Assembly (NCBI GenBank): GCA_965366365.1
Contig: CBDUEV010000108.1
Coordinates: forward strand, 1-7,145
Reading direction: 5' to 3'
Length of the DNA stretch: 7,145 nt
From: CBDUEV01 sp965366365
Lineage (GTDB): Bacteria > Actinomycetota > Acidimicrobiia > Spongiisociales > JAENVV01
Shown: positions 1-4,972 of the stretch, piece by piece
Layout: each line of letters opens with the position of its first letter
Numbering within the stretch: the stretch's first letter is position 1
Made by a program: the position numbers and the translations under genes
Notes under the pieces: generated by a model
What the model saw: the letters and a program-made list of their open reading frames with translations, nothing else
Database searches by the model: none
What the model was told of the DNA's origin: nothing

Positions 1-296
1 TCGGCGATCGCTTCTTCTGGTGATCCGAACCCGGTCGGGGTCACCTCGGGTGGGACCTCGGTGGTCGGGACCGCCACGGCGGGTGGCGCCGGCTGGACCA
101 CCTCGGGATCGGACGACCCGAAAACGAGGGTCCCGACCCAGACGATGGCGACGAGTGACGCCGCCACCGCTGCGGCGGTGAGGATGCCGTTGGTGAGTCG
201 CGAGGGTCGTTCCTCTTTGAGCTCAGGGATGTCGGCCTGACGGATCTTGGTGCGCATGTCGGTTGCTGCCTTTCGGGCGAAGTCGTCGAACTTCAT
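1..296 (-). CDS. Single-pass membrane protein paired with ECF sigma factor, putative anti-sigma factor (C-terminus outside window)
   Basis: The 98 residues visible begin MKFDDFARKA. A charged cytoplasmic segment of about 35 residues comes first, then one hydrophobic span at about 38-59 (TAAAVAASLVAIVWVGTLVF), then a Pro/Val/Thr-rich external linker from about 62 onward. The window edge cuts the protein. Its ATG overlaps the TGA of the sigma gene by 4 bp (ATGA, 293-296), so translation is probably coupled. Position and topology suggest a membrane anti-sigma factor or co-regulator of the sigma factor; this is inference. No Cys or His occurs in the visible part, so the zinc-binding HxxxCxxC motif of ZAS anti-sigma factors is absent here. 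The N-terminal segment could still bind sigma without zinc. Alternatively it is an exported protein merely co-transcribed with the sigma gene. Confidence 0.7.
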   Translation of the reverse strand, partial: MKFDDFARKAATDMRTKIRQADIPELKEERPSRLTNGILTAAAVAASLVAIVWVGTLVFGSSDPEVVQPAPPAVAVPTTEVPPEVTPTGFGSPEEAIA

Positions 297-844
297 GATT
301 CCTCCAACGTCATGCCCAACGCGGTGGCGAGGGTGCGGCGTCCCTTGTGCAGTGACGCTTTCACAGAGCCTTCTGCCACTCCCAACATCCTTGCGATCTC
401 GGCCACCGAGCGGTCCTCCAGGTAGAAGAGCACCACCGCCTCGGCTTGACGCTGCGGCAGCTGTCGGACCTGCTCCCAGAAATCCACGAACTCTGGGTCG
501 GGGTCCGAGAACGGCTCTTGACGCTGGGAAGCGAGACGCAACAGCGCCTTGCTCTCCGAACGCACCTTGCGGAACTGGGACATGGCCAGGTTCGAGGCCA
601 CTCGACGCACCCAGGCGCCGGGGTACTCGAACGATCCGACCCGATCCCATTCACGGTGAGCCCGCAGAAACGCTTCCTGGCAGATGTCCTCGGCGGCTGC
701 CTGTGATCCTGAGAGGGCATAGGAGAAGCCGAGCACCTTGCGGTACTCGTTCCGATAGAACATGGTGAAATCCAGCGGAAGCCGGACCACCTGGTCCCCG
801 GAATGGCTCACTCGAACCCCCCAAATGGATGCTGTGTTGGTCAT
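293..844 (-). CDS. ECF-family RNA polymerase sigma factor (sigma-70 family)
   Basis: This is a group 4 (ECF) sigma factor that would direct RNA polymerase to a small regulon. Numbering from the longest reading (GTG at 862, 189 aa), region 2 spans about 33-104, with FYRNEYRKVLGFSYALSG, the AAAEDICQEAFLRA core and the WVRRVASNLA segment. Region 4 spans about 127-182, with LPQRQAEAVVLFYLEDRSVAEIA-type residues leading into the helix-turn-helix around GVAEGSVKASLHKGRR. No extra C-terminal domain is present. The start is uncertain. ATG at 844 gives 183 aa and has no obvious Shine-Dalgarno. GTG at 862 has none either. GTG at 811 (172 aa) follows a run of six G by 5 nt and still precedes region 2. 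The downstream membrane protein overlaps the stop by 4 bp, which is typical of sigma/anti-sigma pairs. It is not assignable to a named sigma factor from sequence alone. Confidence 0.92.
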   Translation of the reverse strand: MTNTASIWGVRVSHSGDQVVRLPLDFTMFYRNEYRKVLGFSYALSGSQAAAEDICQEAFLRAHREWDRVGSFEYPGAWVRRVASNLAMSQFRKVRSESKALLRLASQRQEPFSDPDPEFVDFWEQVRQLPQRQAEAVVLFYLEDRSVAEIARMLGVAEGSVKASLHKGRRTLATALGMTLEES

Positions 845-855
845 TACGGTATTTG

Positions 856-883
856 AACGCACCAGCCATCCGCTGGGTTTACC
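856..883 (-). promoter_or_regulatory. Candidate ECF-type promoter upstream of the sigma gene
   Basis: Reading the minus strand, GGTAAA (878-883) is followed after 18 bp by CGTT (856-859). This resembles the GGAAC/CGT pattern of many ECF promoters, and would place a transcript start just upstream of the ATG at 844. Many ECF factors drive their own promoter, which makes the location sensible. Both motifs are short and degenerate, so a chance match is quite possible. Confidence 0.2.
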
Positions 884-982
884 GAGTTCGCGAGTTTTTC
901 CGGGATGGACGACACACCCCAGGGGTGGCCCGAAACCGACCGCCGCTCGAGTCAGCTGGTCGGCGCCCTCAGCTCCGGTGGA

Positions 983-1186
983 TCACACAGCCGGGTCGAA
1001 ACAGGCCTCGGCCGACTGCGGCCCATCGAGTCCCTCGCTATCGAAGGCGCTGATCACGTAGCACGTCTTGCCGACCTCCAGGAGGCGGGGCCAATCGACG
1101 AAATGAACCTTGCCGACTCCGTTGAGCTGGTCGGGAGCGATCGTCGTCACGAATGTGTACGGGCCGCCGGGCAACTCACTGAAGAC
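983..1186 (-). pseudogene. C-terminal remnant of a fibronectin type III-like secreted protein
   Basis: The 67 residues before the TGA read like the second half of an Fn3 beta-sandwich: GGPYTFVTTIAPDQ, then a VHFVDWPRLLEVGKTCYV strand-turn-strand, then ISAFDSEGLDGPQSAEACFDPAV. The pattern K/T-x-Y-x-V-x-A-x-D-S-E-G is typical of late Fn3 strands in bacterial extracellular proteins. Two Cys (in KTCYV and EACFD) could form a disulfide. Codons look like genuine GC-rich coding sequence up to about 1186. Upstream the reading frame runs straight into palindromic repeat A, and Fn3-like sequence stops. No start with a properly spaced ribosome site is visible; a GTG at 1199-1201 inside the repeat would give about 72 aa but its GGAAG is immediately adjacent. 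I infer a gene truncated at its 5' side. A short repeat-initiated protein is the alternative. Confidence 0.55.
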
Positions 1187-1237
1187 GGTGTGGCGGGCCA
1201 CCTTCCGCGGTTTCGGGGGAGGCAAGCGACGGTGTGG
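1185..1237 (-). repeat. Palindromic repeat copy A (subtype 1, degenerate)
   Basis: On the minus strand this reads CCACACCGTCGC, TTGCCTCCCCCG, AAACCGCGGAAGGTGG and CCCGCCACACCGT. It matches copy B nearly base for base over its whole length apart from a 2-bp indel and several substitutions. The central stem CCTCCCCC/GGAAGG is imperfect here. ACGGTGTGG occurs at both ends (plus strand 1185-1193 and 1229-1237), as in copy B. Its left edge is joined to the Fn3 remnant. Confidence 0.75.
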
Positions 1238-1313
1238 GGTTGTGCGGCCGCGATCCTGAGTGGGGAGGTTTGGGCGATGGGGTGGTTTGGCTCCGTCGTG
1301 TCGCGGTGTGGTT

Positions 1314-1366
1314 GGTTTGCCTCCCCTTTGGGGGGGAGGTGTCGAGTGGAGCGAGGCGGAAGGGGT
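1314..1366 (+). repeat. Palindromic repeat copy C (subtype 2)
   Basis: This copy contains GGTTTGCCTCCCC, a TTTG centre, GGGGGGAGGTGTCGAGTG and GAGCGAGGCGGAAGGGG. It is nearly the same as copy D at 7092-7145, differing mainly in the loop and at a few single bases. CCTCCCC pairs with GGGGAGG to form a hairpin. The terminal GGCGGAAGGGG could pair instead with the same C-rich arm. This is the shape of REP-like intergenic elements. Confidence 0.8.
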
Positions 1367-1401
1367 GTTGCACCGGAGGCGTGTCGTGGGGTGGTGGTGG
1401 T

Positions 1402-1480
1402 CCCCCTCCGTCCCACCACGGTGTGGCTGGCCACCTCCCCCGGTTCCGGGGGAGGCAAGGGCGACGGTGTGGCTGGCCAC
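1402..1480 (-). repeat. Palindromic repeat copy B (subtype 1) with 17-bp direct repeats
   Basis: The core is a near-perfect palindrome, CCTCCCCCGG/TT/CCGGGGGAGG at 1434-1455. The plus-strand 17-mer ACGGTGTGGCTGGCCAC occurs exactly at 1418-1434 and again at 1464-1480, giving a 46-bp period. The element begins with CCCCCTCCG (1402-1410) and carries GGGGGAGGCAA (1448-1458). These are the reverse complements of the outer motifs of copies C and D (CGGAGGGGG and TTGCCTCCCCC), so both subtypes share their ends and differ internally. Confidence 0.8.
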
Positions 1481-1520
1481 CCTGACGTCGCCTCGTATGC
1501 CCGAATGGGTCACACGCGGA

Positions 1521-1550
1521 AGTGTGGACCGGAACGACCCGGTCCACACT
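1521..1550 (-). terminator. Perfect 12-bp hairpin, probable terminator of the lipoprotein/secreted-protein operon
   Basis: AGTGTGGACCGG (1521-1532) pairs perfectly with CCGGTCCACACT (1539-1550) around a 6-nt loop. It lies about 32 bp beyond the stop codon at 1582 of the minus-strand operon. On the minus strand the hairpin is followed by TCCGCG rather than a T-tract, so it would be a U-poor terminator of the kind common in GC-rich actinobacteria, or an mRNA 3' stabiliser. Confidence 0.6.
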
Positions 1551-1581
1551 CCTTTCCCTGGCGGCCCGAAGCCGAGGCGGA

Positions 1582-2322
1582 TCAGCCGCCGGACTGCCGG
1601 AGGGCTTTGAGGGTGTCGTGGATTCCCTCCACGGCGGCCCGCACTCTCTCTCGTCCCTGTTCGAGGTCGGCTTTGCCGGCCAGGAGGGTGGCCTCGGCGG
1701 GATTCTGCCAGTCGGAAGCGGTGAGGCCGATGACCTGGTCGGCGACCGGCCCGCCCAGAACCTCGGCCTGGTCGGCGTTGGCCAGGGCGTTGTCGAGGAA
1801 CTGCTGAGCCTCGGTCACGTCGAAGCCGGCTCCCTCCATCGTGTCGATGACGTCTTGGATCTCGGCCCCTGCCTCTTCGATCCGGCTCACCGCGGCGACG
1901 ATGGTGTCCGAGACGGCCACCTCGACGCTCTTGGGCGCCACCACGAGGTAGACCCGATAGTCCACGGCGATCTTCAGCGACAGCTCCAGGGCGTCGGCCA
2001 GGTTGTCCGTCGCCTCGATGTCGGCTCCGAGGGCGGTGAGGCCGGCCCGGGTGGATTCGTAGTCGGCCAGCAGCGAGGCGGCGTGGCTGTCGGTGAGGTG
2101 CTCGTACGACTCCACATGCTCGGTCAGCCGATCGAGTGTGTCGAACCGCTGCTCGATGGCGGCCGCGGCGGCCTCCTTGACTCGTTCCAGCGAGTTGCCG
2201 AGGTCGTTGGCGCGTTGCTCCAATCGGTCGATCTCGGTCGTGTCGGTCTGGGCCAGGGCCGCCGGGGCCATGGTGGCGACCAGGGTGGTGGCGGCGATGA
2301 GGATGGCAAGGGTTCGTTTCAT
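1582..2322 (-). CDS. Secreted alpha-helical protein of unknown function (246 aa)
   Basis: The protein opens with a Sec-type signal peptide, MKRTLAILIAATTLVATMAP, with likely cleavage after ALA (residue 24). The mature part is almost entirely predicted helix. Residues 27-75 are heptad-like (IDRLEQRANDLGNSLERVKE), consistent with a coiled coil. A second helical stretch spans about 83-120, followed by a distinct segment DYRVYLVVAP at 121-130, then long helices to 190 and 205-243. The DYRVY segment resembles one I associate with uncharacterised exported actinobacterial proteins; I cannot name a family. There is no Cys, no membrane span after the signal, and no catalytic motif. The ATG at 2322 is supported by AAGGAG 10 nt upstream and by the 4-bp ATGA overlap with the preceding lipoprotein gene. 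Expected location is outside the membrane, possibly as a partner of that lipoprotein. Confidence 0.85.
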   Translation of the reverse strand: MKRTLAILIAATTLVATMAPAALAQTDTTEIDRLEQRANDLGNSLERVKEAAAAAIEQRFDTLDRLTEHVESYEHLTDSHAASLLADYESTRAGLTALGADIEATDNLADALELSLKIAVDYRVYLVVAPKSVEVAVSDTIVAAVSRIEEAGAEIQDVIDTMEGAGFDVTEAQQFLDNALANADQAEVLGGPVADQVIGLTASDWQNPAEATLLAGKADLEQGRERVRAAVEGIHDTLKALRQSGG

Positions 2323-2624
2323 GGTGCAATGTCTCCTTCGTTGATGGTGAATGAGTCTGAGAGTTCGGCCATGGTCCGTTCGAGTTCGTCGAGGACCCGG
2401 TCGAGTTCGTCGATGTCGAGGGCTCCGACCGTGTCGGGTGACGGCGGAGTCGAGGCCTCGGCGGCCGGCAGGGCGGAGGGGGCGGTGGTCGTTGGCTGGC
2501 CTGCTGGGGGCGCTTCGGTGACCGTCGTCACGACGGGGTCGATCGGAGGCAGCTCCGTCCTTGTTCCTCGAACGCCGCAGGCGCTCAGCAGGAGCGCCGC
2601 AGCGATCACCAGGCTGGTCTTCAT
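2319..2624 (-). CDS. Small lipoprotein of unknown function (101 aa)
   Basis: MKTSLVIAAALLLSAC is a lipoprotein signal with lipobox LSAC and lipidated Cys at residue 16. A Thr/Pro/Ala-rich linker follows (about 20-65), then an acidic helical tail with IDELDRVLDELERTMAEL, ending INEGDIAP. The tail could pair with the helical product of the next gene; that is inference. The start at 2624 is chosen because GAGGGAG (2630-2636) lies 5 nt upstream and the lipoprotein signal begins there. An in-frame start at 2741 would add 39 residues with no signal character and run through the regulatory boxes. The stop overlaps the next ATG by 4 bp, so the two are coupled. As first gene of the operon divergent from the response regulator, it is a likely target of that regulator. 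Confidence 0.85.
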   Translation of the reverse strand: MKTSLVIAAALLLSACGVRGTRTELPPIDPVVTTVTEAPPAGQPTTTAPSALPAAEASTPPSPDTVGALDIDELDRVLDELERTMAELSDSFTINEGDIAP

Positions 2625-2685
2625 GTCGTCTCCCTCGTGGGCTTCTACGATCAGCTTCGGGGAGGCGGGTTCGAGAGCCGTCAGC

Positions 2686-2707
2686 GATGTGTGAGACAAG
2701 TGTGAAG
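2686..2707 (-). promoter_or_regulatory. Left operator half: two 11-bp direct repeats facing the lipoprotein operon
   Basis: On the minus strand this reads CTTCACACTTG followed directly by TCTCACACATC, two 11-bp units sharing the CACA core. Together they match the right box in 18 of 22 positions and are inverted relative to it. OmpR/PhoB-family regulators bind direct repeats spaced one helical turn apart; actinobacterial PhoP sites, with 7-bp repeats and 4-bp spacers, are the closest known shape. Confidence 0.6.
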
Positions 2708-2722
2708 TTGCGCATGGGTCGT

Positions 2723-2744
2723 CTTCACACTTCTCTGACACTTC
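2723..2744 (+). promoter_or_regulatory. Right operator half: two 11-bp direct repeats facing the response-regulator operon
   Basis: CTTCACACTTC (2723-2733) is followed directly by TCTGACACTTC (2734-2744), giving TCACACT-N4-TGACACT at 11-bp phase. A further GACACT lies at 2750-2755 with 13-bp spacing. The box ends 71 bp before the chosen regulator start at 2816, suggesting autoregulation. No convincing -10 element is visible between the box and the gene. Confidence 0.6.
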
Positions 2745-2805
2745 GGACCGACACTGTGGGTTGAGTGAAGCGACAGACGAGCCGATGCATTCATACGGCC
2801 GAACC

Positions 2806-2811
2806 GAGGGA
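2806..2811 (+). promoter_or_regulatory. Ribosome binding site deciding the response-regulator start
   Basis: GAGGGA lies 4 nt before GTG at 2816-2818. The upstream in-frame GTG at 2765 has no comparable site and would add 17 residues that do not belong to a receiver fold. This settles the start at 2816. Confidence 0.7.
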
Positions 2812-2815
2812 CAGC

Positions 2816-3490
2816 GTGGCAGACAGAGGACGGGTTCTCCTGATCGAAGACGAGGACAGCATCGCCGAGATGCTGCGCACCTTGTTCGAGCGCGACGGGT
2901 TCCGCCTGGTGCATGCCCCCGACGGTGAGTCCGGCCTGCAATCGCTTCGGACCAGGCCCCCGCGGATCGTGCTGCTGGACCTCAACCTGGGCGACATGGA
3001 CGGCGTGGACGTGTGTCGCCAGATCCGCGCCACCTCCGATATCCCGGTGATCATGCTGACCGCCCGCGACGGCGAGGTTGACAAGGTGGTCGGCCTCGAA
3101 CTGGGCGCCGACGACTACATCACCAAACCGTTCTCCCCGCGGGAGCTCCTGGCTCGAGTCAAGGCCGTCCTGCGCCGCTCCGAGGAGCGCGTCTCGGCTC
3201 CGAAGACCATCGAACTGTCCGGTTTTGAGATTGACAGCGGCCGCCGCGAAGTGCGCCTGGCCGATGGGACCGTGGTCCGGCCGACCGCCCGCGAGTTCGA
3301 CCTGGTGTGGTATCTGGCCGAACACCGGGGACTGGCTCTGTCCCGGGCTCAGATTCTCGAAGCGGTTTGGGGGTATGACTACTTCGGCGAAACCCGGACC
3401 GTGGACGTGCATATCCGTCAGCTCCGCAAGAAGGTGCCCGACATCCCCATCGAAACGGTGTGGGGCGTCGGCTACCGGTTGAGCGACTGA
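2816..3490 (+). CDS. OmpR/PhoB-family response regulator (winged-helix, RegX3/PhoP-like)
   Basis: This is a 224-aa DNA-binding response regulator of normal family length. The receiver domain spans about 5-122: acidic pair E11/D12, phospho-acceptor D55 in IVLLDLNLGDMDG, T82 in IMLTARD, and K104 in YITKPFSPRELLARV. The segment EVDKVVGLELGADDYITKPF is very close to the RegX3/PhoB type. The winged-helix output domain spans about 128-224, with TAREFDLVWYLAEHRG, the recognition helix region TRTVDVHIRQLRKK (about 195-206), and the wing VWGVGYRLSD. All key residues are intact. The kinase gene follows after 2 nt, making it the cognate partner. The mirrored 11-bp repeats at 2686-2744 are its best candidate binding sites. 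RegX3, PhoP, MtrA and PhoB relatives cannot be told apart by eye. Confidence 0.95.
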   Translation: MADRGRVLLIEDEDSIAEMLRTLFERDGFRLVHAPDGESGLQSLRTRPPRIVLLDLNLGDMDGVDVCRQIRATSDIPVIMLTARDGEVDKVVGLELGADDYITKPFSPRELLARVKAVLRRSEERVSAPKTIELSGFEIDSGRREVRLADGTVVRPTAREFDLVWYLAEHRGLALSRAQILEAVWGYDYFGETRTVDVHIRQLRKKVPDIPIETVWGVGYRLSD

Positions 3491-3492
3491 CC

Positions 3493-4917
3493 ATGCGACG
3501 GCGAATCTTCTGGAACATGGTGGTGGTGGCCGCCGTGGCAGTGCTGCTAGCCGGCCTGATCGGTGTCATCCTCGGGCAGGTGTTCGTGGCCCAGGAGGGC
3601 CGCCGCGACATGGTCCGCCAGGCGGACGCCGCCCGGGTGGTGCTGGCCGAGCAGGCCGACCTGAATCTCGACGGGGCGCGGCTGGTGGAACGGTTGGCCG
3701 TGTTCGGGGACGACGAGGCGAACGCTCGCTTCACGGAGATGATCAACGCCACTCGCCGCCTTCTCGGCAATGAGCGCTTCGACGTGGTGCTGGTCGATCG
3801 CGACGGCGAGGTGGTGCTGCTGTCGGATCGGTCTCCCGACCCGTACGGGATCGACGCCGAGACACTGTTGGCCGGCGACACCCAGTTCGTGACCGTGCTC
3901 GGCGATCCCCGGCTGCTGGTGTATGTGCGCCCGTTGGTCGACCAAGCGACCGACGGCGTGGGTGGGCGGATGGCCGTGATCGTGCCGCGTGAAGCCCCGG
4001 TGATTCCATTCGATACGGTGCTCCGGGGGATGCTCATCACGCTGGGGCTCGTGTCGGTGATGGCGGCCGTGGCAGCCCGCTACATCAGCCGTGGCCTCGC
4101 CCAGAACCTCGATCGAGTGTCCGACGCAGCCAAGGCCATCGCGGCGGGGAACCTGGGAGTGCGGGCCCCGGTGGACGGCGACGACGAGGTGGCCACCCTC
4201 GGGGCCGCCTTCAACGACATGGCCGAAGAACTCACCTTGGCTCGCGCCCGGGAACGGGAGTTCTTGATGAGTGTCGGCCATGATCTGCGCACTCCGCTCA
4301 CCACCATCGCCGGCTACGCCGAGATGTTGGAGGAGGGCGGCATCGACGAACCCGAGATGGAACGGGTGGCGGGCGTTTTGGCTTTCGAGACCGCCAGGCT
4401 GCGGCGGTTGGTGGAGGACATCATGCTGCTGGCGCGCTTGGAGGCGAGGGAGTTCACCCTGGAGCCCGAGTCGGTGGACGTGGGGGCCCACCTGGGTGAG
4501 CTGGCGACGGGCTTTGGCCGCCGGGCCGAGCAGGAGCGGGTGCGACTGGACGTCGAGATCGGCGCGACGGGTGAGCTGATGGTGGACCCCGACCGGATCG
4601 CCCAGCTGACCGCCAACCTGCTGGAGAACGCCTTGCGTTACACGCCCGAGGCGGGCCGGGTGGGATTGTCGGTGGCCAGGATCGAGGGCGGCGTGGCCGT
4701 GACGGTGACCGACAGCGGTCCCGGCATCGAAGAACAGGATCTTCCTCGGGTGTTCGACAAGTTGTACGTGGCGCGGCGCTACCGCAGCGTGCGACCGGAA
4801 GGCTCCGGCCTGGGGTTGGCGATCGTCAAGCAACTCACCGACGCCATGGACGGCGTCGTCGAGGTGACGTCAGCGCCGGGGGAGGGCACCACGATCTGCG
4901 TCTCGATCCCGGCATGA
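3493..4917 (+). CDS. HAMP-domain sensor histidine kinase
   Basis: The 474-aa membrane kinase is the partner of the preceding regulator. TM1 is at about 8-30. An extracytoplasmic loop of about 147 residues (31-177) contains FDVVLVDRDGEVVLLSDR and LLVYVRPL, a pattern like a PAS/Cache-type (PDC) sensor fold. TM2 is at about 178-196 and HAMP at about 197-250 (ISRGLAQNLDRVSDAAKAIA, then DEVATLGAAFNDMAEEL). The dimerisation/phospho-acceptor H-box is SVGHDLRTPLT with H263. The ATPase domain spans about 360-474: N-box LLENALRYTP with N379, G1 DSGPGIEE at 407-414, F-box RVFDKLYV, and G2 GSGLGLAIVK at 437-446. All catalytic motifs are intact. The ATG at 3493 is two nucleotides after the regulator stop, with only a weak GAGCGA upstream, so reinitiation is likely. 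An earlier GTG at 3460 would lie inside the regulator. The ligand is unknown. Confidence 0.94.
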   Translation: MRRRIFWNMVVVAAVAVLLAGLIGVILGQVFVAQEGRRDMVRQADAARVVLAEQADLNLDGARLVERLAVFGDDEANARFTEMINATRRLLGNERFDVVLVDRDGEVVLLSDRSPDPYGIDAETLLAGDTQFVTVLGDPRLLVYVRPLVDQATDGVGGRMAVIVPREAPVIPFDTVLRGMLITLGLVSVMAAVAARYISRGLAQNLDRVSDAAKAIAAGNLGVRAPVDGDDEVATLGAAFNDMAEELTLARAREREFLMSVGHDLRTPLTTIAGYAEMLEEGGIDEPEMERVAGVLAFETARLRRLVEDIMLLARLEAREFTLEPESVDVGAHLGELATGFGRRAEQERVRLDVEIGATGELMVDPDRIAQLTANLLENALRYTPEAGRVGLSVARIEGGVAVTVTDSGPGIEEQDLPRVFDKLYVARRYRSVRPEGSGLGLAIVKQLTDAMDGVVEVTSAPGEGTTICVSIPA

Positions 4918-4972
4918 CGATGAGCGCCGGCCCGACCTCCACCGAGGCGCCGGGACCCGTTGCAAGTCGACT
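4918..4972. other. Convergent intergenic gap without a clear terminator
   Basis: The 55 bp between the kinase stop and the beta-propeller stop contain only weak pairings: GCGCC (4924-4928) with GGCGC (4946-4950), and TCCCGGC (4907-4913) with GCCGGGA (4949-4955). Neither has a T-tract in either direction. Termination here would need a factor, or the two transcripts overlap. Confidence 0.35.

Larger units (their letters stand above)
1196..1581. other. Gene-free repeat cluster and 3' flank
   Basis: About 385 bases hold no credible gene. Every open frame here is low-complexity (Pro/Arg/His-rich or Gly/Trp-rich), as expected of a GC-rich palindrome read through. The stretch contains most of repeat A, all of C and B, linkers rich in GGTGG/TTTGG (about 1260-1313 and 1370-1401), a small GTGGTGG/CCACCAC inverted pair (1391-1397 and 1413-1419), and the hairpin at 1521-1550. 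I see no tRNA and no transposase. Confidence 0.7.

Noticed and set aside
1185..1480. Possible CRISPR array
   Set aside because: The repeats are palindromic and unequal, lie in both orientations, lack uniform spacers, and have no cas genes nearby.
1185..1480. Insertion sequence
   Set aside because: No transposase frame exists in or beside the cluster, so at most these are non-autonomous elements.
983..2329. Long minus-strand open frame of 448 codons
   Set aside because: Only its last 67 codons look like protein (the Fn3 remnant). The rest is an Arg/Pro/His-rich shadow of the secreted-protein gene and of the repeats.
1522..2694. Plus-strand open frame of 390 codons antisense to the lipoprotein/secreted-protein operon
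   Set aside because: It is a Gly/Val-rich antisense shadow with no domain. The minus-strand genes have signal peptides, ribosome sites and coupled overlaps.
2761..2815. Sigma-70 promoter with TTGAGT (2761-2766) for the regulator operon
   Set aside because: No TANNNT-like -10 element lies at a workable spacing.
2681..3412. Minus-strand open frame antisense to the response regulator
   Set aside because: The plus strand carries an intact receiver and winged-helix domain. The antisense product has no recognisable fold.
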